Shown: in pieces, positions 48,734 to 58,570 of the stretch
How positions within the stretch are numbered: position 1 is the stretch's first letter
How the letters are laid out: every line of letters begins with the position of its first letter
Assembly (NCBI RefSeq): GCF_002240565.1
Contig: NZ_MZMO01000001.1
Coordinates: forward strand, 1,178,001-1,242,000
Source: Clavibacter michiganensis subsp. insidiosus
GTDB lineage: Bacteria > Actinomycetota > Actinomycetes > Actinomycetales > Microbacteriaceae
Reading direction: 5' to 3'
Length of the DNA stretch: 64,000 bases
Notes under the pieces: model-generated
Database searches by the model: none
The model's input: only the letters and a program-made list of their open reading frames with translations
Told to the model about the DNA's origin: nothing
Position numbers and translations under genes: made by a program

Positions 48734-50223
48734 GCGCGGTCGGGACGCGCGGCGCGGCCGCCGGGTCGGATCCCGCCGACGTCGCCGCCGCCGCTCCCGC
48801 TCCCGCGCCCGCGCCCGCGCCATCGGCCGAGGTAGTCCCGCCGCGGAACGCCCTCGCGCGCCTCGTCGCGGTCGTCACGCCGCTCGGCCGGGTCGTCGCG
48901 CTGGCGGCGGTCGTCGCGGGCGCCGTCGGCTACGCGCTCGGCTGGCGCGAGCTCGTCGCGGTCGCGTGGACCGGCGCCGCGCTCTGGGTCATCGCGCTGC
49001 TGCACCTCGTCGGATCCTCCGGGGTCGAGGTCTCTCTGCGCCTGCCGCGCGACCGCGTGGTCGCGGGGGAGCGCGCGCCCGCGACCGTCGCCGTCCGGAA
49101 CCCGCTGCGCCGCCGGGCCGTCGGCCTCACGGTCGAGGTGCCGGTCGGATCCGGGCTCGCCGAGGTCCACGTGCCCTCCCTCGCGCACGGCCACACCCAC
49201 GAGGACGTGTTCGTCGTGCCCACCTCGCGCCGCGGCGTGATCGCGCTCGGCCCCGCGCGCATCGTGCGCGGCGACCCGATCGGCCTGGTGCGCCGCGAGT
49301 CCGCCGAGGCCGCCGCGACCCGGCTGCTCGTGCACCCGCGCACGCTCGCGATGCCCAGCACGAGCACGGGCTTCGTCCGCGACCTCGAGGGCCGCGCCAC
49401 GCGCGACCTCACCGACAGCGACGTGTCGTTCCAGTCGCTCCGCGAGTACGTGCCGGGCGACCCGGTGCGGCACATCCACTGGCGCTCGACCGCCAAGACC
49501 GGCGTGCACATGGTGCGGCGGTTCGAGGAGACCCGGCGGAGCCACATCATGGTCGCGCTGTCGCTGCACGCGGGCGACTACGGGGACGGCGCCCCGGGCC
49601 CGGACGCGGCGGGCGGCGCCGCGGGCATTCCCCCGGGCGGCACCACGGTCGCGGCGGGATCCGCGGCGGGCGCGCTCGCCGCATCCACCGCCGACGCCGA
49701 GTTCGAGCTGGCCGTGAGCGTCGTCGGATCCCTGGGCGCGCGCGCCATCGTCGACGCGCGCACCCTGCAGGTCGTCGCGAGCGCCGACCGGTCGGCGCGG
49801 CGCGCGCGTCGCCTCCCGACCGTGCCCACGCTGCCCGGCCTCGCCCGCACCGTGGCGCGCCCGGCCCCGCCCGGATCCCGCTCCGCGCGCCTCCGCCGCC
49901 TCGCCACCGTCACGCGCGACCGCCTCCTCGACGACCTCGCCGAGATCGGCGCGTCCGACCGCGCGGCGTCGCTCGTCGAGCTGGCGCGCGCCGCGGCCGA
50001 CGAGGTCGCGGGCGTCTCCGTCGTCTTCCTCGTCTGCGGCACCGGGGCGGCGCCCGCCGCGATCCGCGCGGCCGCCGTCGGCTTCCCGCCCGGCGTGCAG
50101 GTGGTCGCGGTCGTCTGCGACCCCGAGGTCGAGCCGGGCCTCCGTCGCCTCGGCGACCTGTCGGTCCTCACGATCGGCTACCTCGATGACCTGCGCGGCG
50201 CCCTGCAGCGGAGCGCGTCGTGA
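48730..50223 (+). CDS. DUF58 domain protein
   Basis: 497 residues from ATG 48730. An Ala-Pro repeat (APAPAPAPAP) precedes two helices (VVALAAVVAGAVGYALGW and VAVAWTGAALWVIALLHLVG). The DUF58 core is clear: SLREYVPGDPVRHIHWRSTA then KTGVHMVRRFEET. C-terminal part resembles a von Willebrand A-like fold. DUF58 proteins are partners of MoxR ATPases. GTGA overlap with the next gene. Confidence 0.92.
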   Translation: MSAVGTRGAAAGSDPADVAAAAPAPAPAPAPSAEVVPPRNALARLVAVVTPLGRVVALAAVVAGAVGYALGWRELVAVAWTGAALWVIALLHLVGSSGVEVSLRLPRDRVVAGERAPATVAVRNPLRRRAVGLTVEVPVGSGLAEVHVPSLAHGHTHEDVFVVPTSRRGVIALGPARIVRGDPIGLVRRESAEAAATRLLVHPRTLAMPSTSTGFVRDLEGRATRDLTDSDVSFQSLREYVPGDPVRHIHWRSTAKTGVHMVRRFEETRRSHIMVALSLHAGDYGDGAPGPDAAGGAAGIPPGGTTVAAGSAAGALAASTADAEFELAVSVVGSLGARAIVDARTLQVVASADRSARRARRLPTVPTLPGLARTVARPAPPGSRSARLRRLATVTRDRLLDDLAEIGASDRAASLVELARAAADEVAGVSVVFLVCGTGAAPAAIRAAAVGFPPGVQVVAVVCDPEVEPGLRRLGDLSVLTIGYLDDLRGALQRSAS

Positions 50224-52712
50224 GCGCGCGGGCCTCCGGGGCCGGCCGCCGCCCGGCCGCCGGACGCGACGCCGGCCGCCCCCGCGTCCCCGCCGGATCC
50301 CGCGACCCCGGCCGCACGCTCGTCCCCGTCGTCGCGATCGCGCTCCTCACCGGCCTCGCCGCGGCCGCCTTCTGGCCCGTCTACCGCGACGCGTCGTTCG
50401 TCCGCATGGCGGCGATCACGCTGGTCGTCGGCGCGCTCGTCGCGGTCGCGGGCGCGCGGTACCGCTGGGGGAGCGCGGTCGTGGCGGGCGCGGTCGTTGT
50501 CGCGTTCCTCGCGCTCGGGATGCCGCTCGCGGTCCCCACCGGCGCGGTCGACGGCTGGCGCCCCACGCTCGCGGGCCTCGGCGAGCTCGTCGAGGGCGCG
50601 TCGCTCGGCGTCGTGCGGCTCGTGACCATCGCGCTGCCGGTCGGGGACTACCAGGCGCTGCTCGTGCCCGCGTTCGCGCTCGTGCTGCTGGGATCCGTGA
50701 TCGGCGTCTCGGTGGCGCTGCGCACCCGGCGGCCGGAGCTCGCGGTGATCCCCTCCCTCGTGATCCTCGTCGTCGCGGCCGCCCTCGGCCCCGACCGCAG
50801 CCAGGGCCCCGATGCGCCCGACGCCGCGGGGCTCCTCGTCCCGGTCGCGCTCGCCTGGCTCGCGGCCGCGCTGCTGTGGATCGCGCGCTGCCGCTGGCGC
50901 CGCCGCCACCGCGCGGTGCGCCGCCTGGGCCGGCAGGCGGGGATCCCGGTGGAGTCGGCGTCCGACCGCCGCCGCTCGGGCACGCGCGCCGGCGCGTCCG
51001 CGGTCGTCGTGCTCGCGGTCGCGCTCGTCGCCGGCGTCGCCGCCACGGCCGCCGCCCCTCCTGGCGCGTCCCGCACGGGCCTGCGCTCCACGGTCGAGCA
51101 GCCGTTCGACCCGCGCGAGCAGGTCAGCCCGCTCTCGTCCTTCCGCACCTACTGGAAGGCGCCGACGGTCGACGACACGCTGCTCACGGTCCAGGGCCTC
51201 CCGGCGGGCGGACGCGTGCGCCTCGCCGCCCTCGACACGTACGACGGCGTCGTCTACGGCACGGGCGGCGCGCGCGGGAGCGTCGACGCGTCGCGCACGG
51301 GCCAGGCCTCCGGCACCTTCGCGCGCGTGCCGTACCGGCTCGACCAGCAGGGCGTCCCGGGCGACCACGTCACCCTCGACGTCGTCGTGGACGCCTACCG
51401 CGGCGTGTGGCTACCGGGCGCCGGCCGCCTCGAGCGCATCGCCTTCGCGGGCGACGACGGCGGCCGTCTCGCGGACTCCTTCTACTACGACGACGCGACC
51501 GCCACCGGGGCCGTGATCGGCGGCCTGGCCGCGGGCGACGCGTACGAGATCGAGGCCGTCGTCGCGTCGACGCCGCCGCTCGAGGCGCTCGCCGACGAGC
51601 GCCCGGGCGACGCGGTCGCCCCGCGGCCCACGGGCGTGCCCGACGAGGTCGCCGCGCGCGTGGAGGCGTCCACCGCCGCCCCCGACGGCGCGACCGCGGG
51701 CGGCACCGACGCGGGCGCCGGCACCTCCGCGTCGCCCGGCGCGCAGCTCGTCGCCGCGATCTCCGCCCTCCGCGCCGACGGGTACGTCAGCCACGGCGTC
51801 GGCGACGCGCCCTTCAGCCGGTCGGGCCACTCGGCCGAGCGGATCGCCGACCTCCTCACGACGCGCCCCATGCTGGGCGACGCGGAGCAGTACGCGGTCG
51901 CGGCCGCCCTCCTGGCCGACGACATCGGCTTCCCCGTCCGCGTCGTCATGGGGTTCGCGCCCGGCGAGGCGGCCGTGCGGGAGGCGCTCGGCGGGCCGGT
52001 GCGGATCCAGGGGTCCGACGTCACCGCCTGGATCGAGGTCGACACGGCGTCGTCCGGCTGGGTCGCGGTGGATCCGAACCCGCCTGTCCGCGACGTCCCC
52101 GACGCCCTGCCCGACGAGCCCACGGAGGTCGCGCGCCCGCAGACCGTGCTGCCGCCGCCCGTCGAGGAGCAGGCCGAGCCGGAGGACCGCACGCCGCCGG
52201 ACGCGAGCCGCGACGACCGCCCCGAGGCGGATCCCGCGCTCCAGGCCGTGCTCGCCGCCGTGCGCGTCGCCGGCTGGTCGCTGCTCGGGCTCGGGCTCGC
52301 GGCGTCGCCCGTCCTCGCCGTGGTGGGCGCCAAGGTCGCGCGCCGACGTCGGCGACGCCGGGCGGCGGCGGCCCGCGACCGGGTCGGCGGCGCGTGGGAC
52401 GAGTTCCGCGACGGCGCGCTCGACCGCGGCCTCGTGCCGCCCGTCGCGGCCACGCGGCGCGAGGTGGCGCGGCTCGTGGGCGTGGGCGGCGCGCGCGGGC
52501 TCGCGGACGTGGCCGACGAGTCGGCCTTCGCGCCGGGCGACGTGCCCGGTCCGCTGGCCGACGCCGCCTGGCGCCGCGTCGACGAGCTGGCCGCGCGCAT
52601 GGACGCGGGGCGGACCCGCGGGCAGCGGCTCCGGGCGATGGTGTCGCTCGCGTCGCTGCGGCGGGCGGGCGGGACCGGCGGGCGGGCGAGACGGCGGACT
52701 CCGCGGCCCTGA
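50220..52712 (+). CDS. Transglutaminase-fold membrane protein lacking the catalytic Cys and His
   Basis: 830 residues, GTG start. About six helices come first (VVAIALLTGLAAAAFWPVYR to VALAWLAAALLWIARC), then one more, then a large outside region with the transglutaminase-like core at about 545-620. The usual G-x-C is GDA here (G553-D554-A555-EQY), and the His of the second motif is Thr602 (DVTAWIEVD); only the third acid, Asp618 (VAVDPNP), is kept. So it is probably not an active enzyme. A further helix and a cytoplasmic tail end the protein. MoxR-DUF58-transglutaminase gene trios are widespread. Confidence 0.88.
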   Translation: MSARASGAGRRPAAGRDAGRPRVPAGSRDPGRTLVPVVAIALLTGLAAAAFWPVYRDASFVRMAAITLVVGALVAVAGARYRWGSAVVAGAVVVAFLALGMPLAVPTGAVDGWRPTLAGLGELVEGASLGVVRLVTIALPVGDYQALLVPAFALVLLGSVIGVSVALRTRRPELAVIPSLVILVVAAALGPDRSQGPDAPDAAGLLVPVALAWLAAALLWIARCRWRRRHRAVRRLGRQAGIPVESASDRRRSGTRAGASAVVVLAVALVAGVAATAAAPPGASRTGLRSTVEQPFDPREQVSPLSSFRTYWKAPTVDDTLLTVQGLPAGGRVRLAALDTYDGVVYGTGGARGSVDASRTGQASGTFARVPYRLDQQGVPGDHVTLDVVVDAYRGVWLPGAGRLERIAFAGDDGGRLADSFYYDDATATGAVIGGLAAGDAYEIEAVVASTPPLEALADERPGDAVAPRPTGVPDEVAARVEASTAAPDGATAGGTDAGAGTSASPGAQLVAAISALRADGYVSHGVGDAPFSRSGHSAERIADLLTTRPMLGDAEQYAVAAALLADDIGFPVRVVMGFAPGEAAVREALGGPVRIQGSDVTAWIEVDTASSGWVAVDPNPPVRDVPDALPDEPTEVARPQTVLPPPVEEQAEPEDRTPPDASRDDRPEADPALQAVLAAVRVAGWSLLGLGLAASPVLAVVGAKVARRRRRRRAAAARDRVGGAWDEFRDGALDRGLVPPVAATRREVARLVGVGGARGLADVADESAFAPGDVPGPLADAAWRRVDELAARMDAGRTRGQRLRAMVSLASLRRAGGTGGRARRRTPRP

Positions 52713-52772
52713 CGGCTCCTCCCCAGGGGCCTCCCGCGTGCCGCGTCCACGAGTCAGGCCCGCCTCGCCGCG

Positions 52773-55700
52773 ATGCGCCCACGCACCTGGTGTCCTGGCC
52801 CGGTGGACATCTCCCCGCCCCCGTCGCCCGCGCCCGCTCCGCCGCCCCCGTTCCCCGTGCTCGGCGTCGCCGCGCCCCTCGTCGTCAGCGTCGCCGTGTG
52901 GGCCGTCACGCGCTCGCCGTACGCGCTGCTGTTCGCGGCGCTCGGCCCCGTGGTCGCCGTCGCGGGCGTCGCCGACCAGCGCATCTCCGGCCGCCGCTCG
53001 GCCCGTCGCGTCCAACGGGAGTCCCGCGCCGCGGTCGCGCGCCTGCACGACGAGGTGCGGGCGCGCGTCGCCGCCGCCCGCGTCGCCCTGCGGTCGCGGG
53101 CGCCGTCCGCGCGCGAGATCCTCGACGGCGGCGCCAACCCCGCGCTCCTCTGGCGGGCGGATCCGGGCGACGACGGCGCGCTCCCGATCGCGCTCGGCAC
53201 GGGCGATGCGCCGAGCGGGATGGTCTGGCGGGGCGATCCGGACGCGCGCGTGCCCGAGGCCGACGGCCGGGACGGATCCGGTGCGCTCCGGCGCCTCCTG
53301 CGGCGGGGCACCGCGCGGTCTCGAGCCGGGGGCGCACCGGCGCGCGACCCCGCGCGGTGGGCGGACCTCGTCCGCTGGATCCCCGACGCGCCCGTCCTCG
53401 TGTCCGCCGCCGGCGGCCTCGGGCTACGCGGCGCCCCCGCCCTGGTCGCCCCCGTGCTCCGGGGCGTCGTCGTCCAGCTCGTGCACGCCCTCCCTCCGGA
53501 CGACCTGCGCATCGCGTCGCGCCCGGCGGGGCCCGAGTGGGACTGGCTCGAGCGGCTCCCGCACGCGGCCGACGGGCTGCGCGAGGAGCGTCCCGGCGCG
53601 GACCGCCTCGCCGCGCAGGGCTCCGCGCCGGGCGAGCCGGGAGCCGCGGCGATCCGGCTCGTGCTCGGCGCGCGGGAGGTCGTGCTCGCCGCAGCGCCGC
53701 GGGTCGAGTCGCTCCCGGCCGCGTGCCGCACGGTGCTCGACGTCCGCGGCCCCGGCACGGCGCGGATCCTCGCGGCCGACGCCGTCCCCGACGCCCTCGC
53801 CTCCCCGCCCTCCGCGGATCCGGCGGTGCCCGGCCTCCCCGCCCAGGGCGGAGACGGGATCCCGATCCCGCGCCTCACCCGCACCGGCCTCGTCCGTCCC
53901 GACCTCGTGTCGCTCACGGAGGTGGAGCGCCTCGCGGACGAGCTCGCCGACCTCGCGCGCCGGCGCGGGCTCGCGGCGGCGCGGGCGCCCCTCCCGTCGC
54001 GCGTGCCCTTCGCGGAGCTGCCGATCGGCGGCGGCCCCGACGCCGCCGGGGGCGCGGGCCCGGCTCGGCGTCCGGGCACCCTCGCGGCGGTCATCGGGGT
54101 CGGGCACGCCGGTCCCGTGGCCGTCGACCTCGTCGCGGACGGCCCGCACGCGGTCGTCGCGGGCACCACCGGCAGCGGCAAGAGCGAGCTCCTCGTCACG
54201 TGGATGGCGGCGCTCGCCGCGGCGCATCCCCCGGAGGAGGCCACCGTGCTCCTCGTCGACTTCAAGGGCGGCGCGGCCTTCGACCCGCTGCTCGTCCTGC
54301 CGCACGCCGTGGGCCTCGTCACCGACCTCGACGGCCAGGGCGCGCGCCGCGCGCTGGAGAGCCTGCGCGCGGAGGGCCGGCACCGCGAGCGCGTGCTCCG
54401 CGACGCCGGCGCCCGCGACGTCGACGACCCCGCCGCGGCGGGCGCCCTGCCGCGCCTCGTCATCGTCGTCGACGAGCTGGCCGCGCTCCTCGCCGACCAG
54501 GACGGCCTGCACGAGGTCGTCGCCGACATCGCCGCCCGGGGTCGCTCGCTCGGCATGCACCTCGTGCTCTGCACCCAGCGCCCCGCCGGCGTCGTGCGCG
54601 ACGCGGTGCTCGCCAACTGCGACCTCCGCCTCTCGCTCCGCGTCAACAACGAGGCGGACAGCCGGGCGCTCCTCGGCACCGTCGAGGCGGCCCGCCTCGC
54701 CGACGCGCCCGCGGGCCGGTGCCTCGTCGGAGCGCACGGCGTCCCGGCGCGCCCGTTCCAGGTGGCGGTCACGACGTCGGACGACCTCGCCCGCATCGCC
54801 GCGGTCCGCGCGACGGCCGTTCCCGTGCGGCGCCCGTGGCTGGATCCGCTGCCCGCGTCCGTCCCGCTCGCCGACCTCGCCGCGGTGCCGCCCCTCGTGC
54901 GGCACGGGCCCGCGGTGGCCGACGGCGCTGCGCCCGCCGTCCCGTTCGCCCTCGTCGACCTCCCCGCGGAGCAGCGGCGGGCGACGGCCGCGTGGTGCCC
55001 CGCGACCGACGGCCACCTGCTCGTCGTCGGCGGTCCGGGATCCGGCCGCAGCACGTGCCTGCGCACCATCCGGGCATCGGCCGCGGCGGCCGGCGTCGAG
55101 GTGCTCCGCGTGCCCCCGGACGCGGAGGGCTGCTGGGACGCGGTCGCCGCCGTCGTGGCCCGCGTCCGTGACCCCCACGGCCCGCGCGGGCCGCTCCTCG
55201 TGCTGGCCGACGACCTCGACGTCGCCGTCTCCCGCGTGGAGCCCGACCACCAGGCCGCCCTGCTCGAGGGGCTGGCCGCCGTCGTCCGGGAGGGGCCGCA
55301 CGTCGGGGTGGCGCTCGCCGTCTCGGCCCGTCGCGCCGGCGGGCCGCTCCAAGCGGTGGCGGCCGCCGCGGGACCGCCGGTGATCCTCGCGCTCCCGACC
55401 CGGCAGGAGCACGTGCTGGCCGGCGGCGAGAGCCGTCTCTTCGACGCCCACGCCGTGCCCGGTGCGGGGGAGTGGCGCGGCGAGCGGATCCAGGTGGCCC
55501 GGCCGCCCGAGGTCGGGACGCCGTCCGCCTCGCGTGCGGAGGCCACCCGCCCGCCGGGGCTCGCGGACCCCGCGCCCCGCGTGGTCCTCCCCGGCGACGC
55601 CGTCCACGCGCTCGTCACGCCGACGCCCGTCATCGCGGTCGCGCGCCTGCGGGAGAGCGGCGTCGACGCCGTCGAGGCCGCCCGGATCCCGCCGGGCTGG

Positions 55701-56084
55701 TCCTCGGATCAGCCGTTCCCCGGATCGGCCGCGGACGGCGTCGGGACGGGAGCCACGGCGCGCCCCCGGGTCGTGGTCGGGGATCCCGACGCCTGGCTGA
55801 TGCGCGGTCCGCTCCTCGCGGACATCCGCCGCACCGGCGACGTCGTCCTGGAGGGCTGCACCGCGCGTGACGTGCGCACGCTCCTCCGCGTCCGTGCGGC
55901 GCCGCCGCCGCTCGCCCCGGTCCCCGGGCGGGCCTGGCGGATCACCCCCGAGGGCGAGATCCGCCGCTGCTCGTGGCCCCCGGCGACACCCGGGTCACCC
56001 GCGCCACCCGTGCGGCAGGTCGCATCGGCACCGGCGGCAGCAGCCGTCGCGGGCCCCGCGCAGCCCGTCGGGATCAGCCGATGA
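52773..56084 (+). CDS. FtsK/SpoIIIE ATPase, EccC-like
   Basis: 1103 residues from ATG 52773 (GTG 52803 is an equally possible start; neither has a strong ribosome site). Two N-terminal helices (PLVVSVAVWAVTRSPYALLF, AALGPVVAVAGV) lead to a first ATPase with Walker A GTTGSGKS at residues 464-471, VLLVDFKGGAAFDPLL and VDELAALLADQ, the pattern of type VII secretion EccC motors. A second P-loop (GGPGSGRST, residues about 750-760) is degenerate. Length is shorter than three-ATPase EccC. Its stop overlaps the asparaginase 3' end by 11 bases. No WXG100 substrate gene is seen in the window. Confidence 0.85.
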   Translation: MRPRTWCPGPVDISPPPSPAPAPPPPFPVLGVAAPLVVSVAVWAVTRSPYALLFAALGPVVAVAGVADQRISGRRSARRVQRESRAAVARLHDEVRARVAAARVALRSRAPSAREILDGGANPALLWRADPGDDGALPIALGTGDAPSGMVWRGDPDARVPEADGRDGSGALRRLLRRGTARSRAGGAPARDPARWADLVRWIPDAPVLVSAAGGLGLRGAPALVAPVLRGVVVQLVHALPPDDLRIASRPAGPEWDWLERLPHAADGLREERPGADRLAAQGSAPGEPGAAAIRLVLGAREVVLAAAPRVESLPAACRTVLDVRGPGTARILAADAVPDALASPPSADPAVPGLPAQGGDGIPIPRLTRTGLVRPDLVSLTEVERLADELADLARRRGLAAARAPLPSRVPFAELPIGGGPDAAGGAGPARRPGTLAAVIGVGHAGPVAVDLVADGPHAVVAGTTGSGKSELLVTWMAALAAAHPPEEATVLLVDFKGGAAFDPLLVLPHAVGLVTDLDGQGARRALESLRAEGRHRERVLRDAGARDVDDPAAAGALPRLVIVVDELAALLADQDGLHEVVADIAARGRSLGMHLVLCTQRPAGVVRDAVLANCDLRLSLRVNNEADSRALLGTVEAARLADAPAGRCLVGAHGVPARPFQVAVTTSDDLARIAAVRATAVPVRRPWLDPLPASVPLADLAAVPPLVRHGPAVADGAAPAVPFALVDLPAEQRRATAAWCPATDGHLLVVGGPGSGRSTCLRTIRASAAAAGVEVLRVPPDAEGCWDAVAAVVARVRDPHGPRGPLLVLADDLDVAVSRVEPDHQAALLEGLAAVVREGPHVGVALAVSARRAGGPLQAVAAAAGPPVILALPTRQEHVLAGGESRLFDAHAVPGAGEWRGERIQVARPPEVGTPSASRAEATRPPGLADPAPRVVLPGDAVHALVTPTPVIAVARLRESGVDAVEAARIPPGWSSDQPFPGSAADGVGTGATARPRVVVGDPDAWLMRGPLLADIRRTGDVVLEGCTARDVRTLLRVRAAPPPLAPVPGRAWRITPEGEIRRCSWPPATPGSPAPPVRQVASAPAAAAVAGPAQPVGISR

Positions 56085-57084
56085 GCGTCGGCGACACGCG
56101 GATCTCGCCCACCGGCGCGCCGCCGCCGAGCACCACGAGGTCGAGCTCGGGGCGCACGCGCTCCACGTCGTCCCCCGTGATCGCACCCGCCCGGGCCAGC
56201 AGCTCGAGCGCCACGATGGTGGACGCCCGCAGGCTGCCGTCGAGCGTCTTGGAGGCCACGGTCGTGCCGTCGGGGGCGGTCATGATCATGATCCCCTCGG
56301 CCCCGCCCTTGGCGAAGAGACCGAGCCGCTCGATCACGACCGTGTTCGCGCGGCCGGGGCCGTCGATCGCCCAGCCCTGGGCGCGCACCGCCGCCGTGAG
56401 CGCGGCCGCGTGCCGGTACAGCGCGAACGGCGAGCCGGGCGCGGAGCTCGCGATGCGGTGGATCCCGCGGGCGAGCGCCGTCAGCGACATCGCGTGCACG
56501 GGCGCACCGCACCCGTCGACGCCCGTGGTGGCGATCCGCTCGCCCGTGAACCGCTCGACCACGTCGCGGATCCGCACCTGCAGGGGGTGGTCCGGGTGCA
56601 GGTAGTCGTCGGTCGACCAGCCGTTGGTCACGCACGCCAGCAGCATCGCGGCGTGCTTGCCGGAGCAGTTCATGTACACGGGCGAGGCGGGGATCCCGGC
56701 ACGCACGAGCTCGTCGCGCGCGGTCCGGTCGAGCGGCCAGTCGGCGGGGCAGCGCAGGGCGGACTCGTCGAGCTCGGCCTTCACGAGGATCCCGCGCACG
56801 ACCTCCACGTGCCGCGCGGTCGCCGCGTGGCTGGCCGTGGCGAGCACGTGCTCCTCCTCGGTGAGCTCCGCGCCGCTCGCCAGCACGGCGAGGGCCTGGA
56901 ACGGCTTCATGCTCGAGCGCGGGAACACGGGCGTCGCGACATCGCCGACCTCGCGGAGCACCTCGCCCCCGGGCGACAGCACGACGGCCGCGCCGATGTG
57001 GCGCGACTCCACGAAGCCGCTGCGGTCGAGCACCGCGAGCTCCACGGCGCCCTGGACGGGGATCGTCTCGACGGCTGCCGCCAT
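56074..57084 (-). CDS. L-asparaginase, Asparaginase_II family
   Basis: 336 residues from ATG 57084. The family marks are clear: VFPRSSMKPFQALAVLASGA near the N-terminus, ATASHAATARHVEVVRGIL, YMNCSGKHAAMLLACV and GVDGCGAPVHAMSL. These are the thermolabile-type bacterial asparaginases, unrelated to AnsA/AnsB. It releases ammonia and aspartate. Downstream of gabT with a one-base overlap (57084), so nitrogen metabolism is the shared theme. The 3' end overlaps that of the EccC-like gene. Confidence 0.92.
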   Translation of the reverse strand: MAAAVETIPVQGAVELAVLDRSGFVESRHIGAAVVLSPGGEVLREVGDVATPVFPRSSMKPFQALAVLASGAELTEEEHVLATASHAATARHVEVVRGILVKAELDESALRCPADWPLDRTARDELVRAGIPASPVYMNCSGKHAAMLLACVTNGWSTDDYLHPDHPLQVRIRDVVERFTGERIATTGVDGCGAPVHAMSLTALARGIHRIASSAPGSPFALYRHAAALTAAVRAQGWAIDGPGRANTVVIERLGLFAKGGAEGIMIMTAPDGTTVASKTLDGSLRASTIVALELLARAGAITGDDVERVRPELDLVVLGGGAPVGEIRVSPTLIG

Positions 57085-58499
57085 CAGAGCGCCCGGAACG
57101 CGTCGGCGATCACGCCGAGGGCGTCGTCGAGCAGCTCCTCGGAGATCGCGAGGCTCGGCAGGAAGCGCAGCACGTTGCCGTACGTGCCGGCGGTGAGGAT
57201 GATCACGCCGTGCGCGTGGCAGTACGCGGCGATCGCCGAGACCGCGTCCGCGTTCGGCTCCTTCGTGGTGGATCCGGTGCCGGGCTGCACGAGCTCGATC
57301 GCGACCATCGCGCCGATGCCGCGCACGTCGCCGATGATGTCGTGCTCCTCCTGCAGGTCCGCGAGCGCGTGGTGCAGGTGGTCGCCGATGCGCGTGGCCT
57401 CGTCGAGCAGCCCGTGCGTCTCGATGGCCTCGAAGACGGCGACCGCGGCGGCCGCGGCCACGGGGTTGCCGCCGAACGTGCCGCCGAGCCCGCCGGGGAG
57501 CGCGGAGTCCATGATCTCGGCGCGTCCGGTCACGCCGGCGAGCGGCAGGCCGCCCGCGATGCCCTTCGCGGTGAGCACGAGGTCGGGCACGAGGCCGAGG
57601 TGCTCGCTCGCGAAGAACCGGCCGGTGCGCGCGAGGCCCGACTGGATCTCGTCGGCGATGAAGACGACGCCGTTCGCCGTGCACCACTCCTGGAGCGCGG
57701 GGAGGAAGCCGTCGGCCGGCACCATGAAGCCGCCCTCGCCCTGGATGGGCTCCGCGACGACGCACGCGAGGTCGGTCGCGCCGATGCGCTTCTCGAGGTA
57801 CGAGATGGTGCGGGCGGCGGCCTCGGCGCCCGAGAGGCCGTCGTGATACGGGTACGAGCTCGGCGCGTGGTACACGTCGCCGGCGAACGGACCGAAGCCC
57901 GTGCCGTAGGGCGAGGCCTTGTAGTTCATCGCCATCGTGAGGTTGGTGCGGCCGTGGTAGCCGTGGTCGAGCACCGCCACCGCGCGGCGGCCCGTGTGCT
58001 TGCGCGCGATCTTCACGCCGTTCTCCACGGCCTCCGCGCCCGAGTTCACGAGCACCGTGCGCTTCTCGTGCGTGCCGGGCGTGTGCTCCGCGAGCAGCTC
58101 CGCCACGCGCACGTACTCCTCGTACGGCGTCACGGTGAAGAGCGTGTGGATCACGTCGCCGAGCTGCGCGGTCGCCGCGTCCACGACCTCCTGGCGCGTG
58201 TGCCCCACGGTGGTCACGCCGATGCCGGCGCCCAGGTCGATGAAGCGGTTGCCGTCCACGTCCTCCACGATCGCGCCGTGCGCGCGGGAGACGTAGACGG
58301 GGAGGAGGGAGGAGACGCCGGGCGGCACCACGCGCTTCCGGCGCTCGTGCAGCTCGCGCGACAGCGGGCCGGGGATCTCCGTCACGATGCGTCGTTCCTG
58401 CGGCACCTGCGGGCGCGCGTCGCGGGCGGGCGCGGCGGGGGAGTCGGAGGCGGAGCCGGCAGGGGTGCCGACGCGGGCGGAGTCCAGGGTGTCTGTCAT
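57084..58499 (-). CDS. gabT: 4-aminobutyrate transaminase
   Basis: 471 residues. Class III aminotransferase: FIDLGAGIGVTTVGHTRQEV, VNSGAEAVENGVKIARKHTG, GEGGFMVPADGFLPALQEWC, and the PLP lysine in LVLTAKGIAGGLPLAGVTGR. GabT type by the PYEEYVRVAELLAEHTPG region and the length. Moves the amino group of GABA to 2-oxoglutarate. A -10-like TAAACT (58514-58509) lies nine bases before ATG 58499. The first 35 residues are a Pro/Ala-rich extension. Confidence 0.92.
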   Translation of the reverse strand: MTDTLDSARVGTPAGSASDSPAAPARDARPQVPQERRIVTEIPGPLSRELHERRKRVVPPGVSSLLPVYVSRAHGAIVEDVDGNRFIDLGAGIGVTTVGHTRQEVVDAATAQLGDVIHTLFTVTPYEEYVRVAELLAEHTPGTHEKRTVLVNSGAEAVENGVKIARKHTGRRAVAVLDHGYHGRTNLTMAMNYKASPYGTGFGPFAGDVYHAPSSYPYHDGLSGAEAAARTISYLEKRIGATDLACVVAEPIQGEGGFMVPADGFLPALQEWCTANGVVFIADEIQSGLARTGRFFASEHLGLVPDLVLTAKGIAGGLPLAGVTGRAEIMDSALPGGLGGTFGGNPVAAAAAVAVFEAIETHGLLDEATRIGDHLHHALADLQEEHDIIGDVRGIGAMVAIELVQPGTGSTTKEPNADAVSAIAAYCHAHGVIILTAGTYGNVLRFLPSLAISEELLDDALGVIADAFRAL

Positions 58500-58558
58500 G
58501 ATCCGGCGAGTTTACCCGCGCGGACGCCCGCGGCCAGGGGGTCCGCGGCCCCGTTCGC

Positions 58559-58564
58559 TAGCGT
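58559..58564 (+). promoter_or_regulatory. -10 element before the OsmC gene
   Basis: TAGCGT, six bases (GATCCC) before ATG 58571. Confidence 0.5.
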
Positions 58565-58570
58565 GATCCC

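Noticed and set aside
52773..56084. Complete type VII secretion locus
   Set aside because: Only an EccC-like ATPase is seen; no WXG100, EccB, EccD, EccE or mycosin gene in the window.
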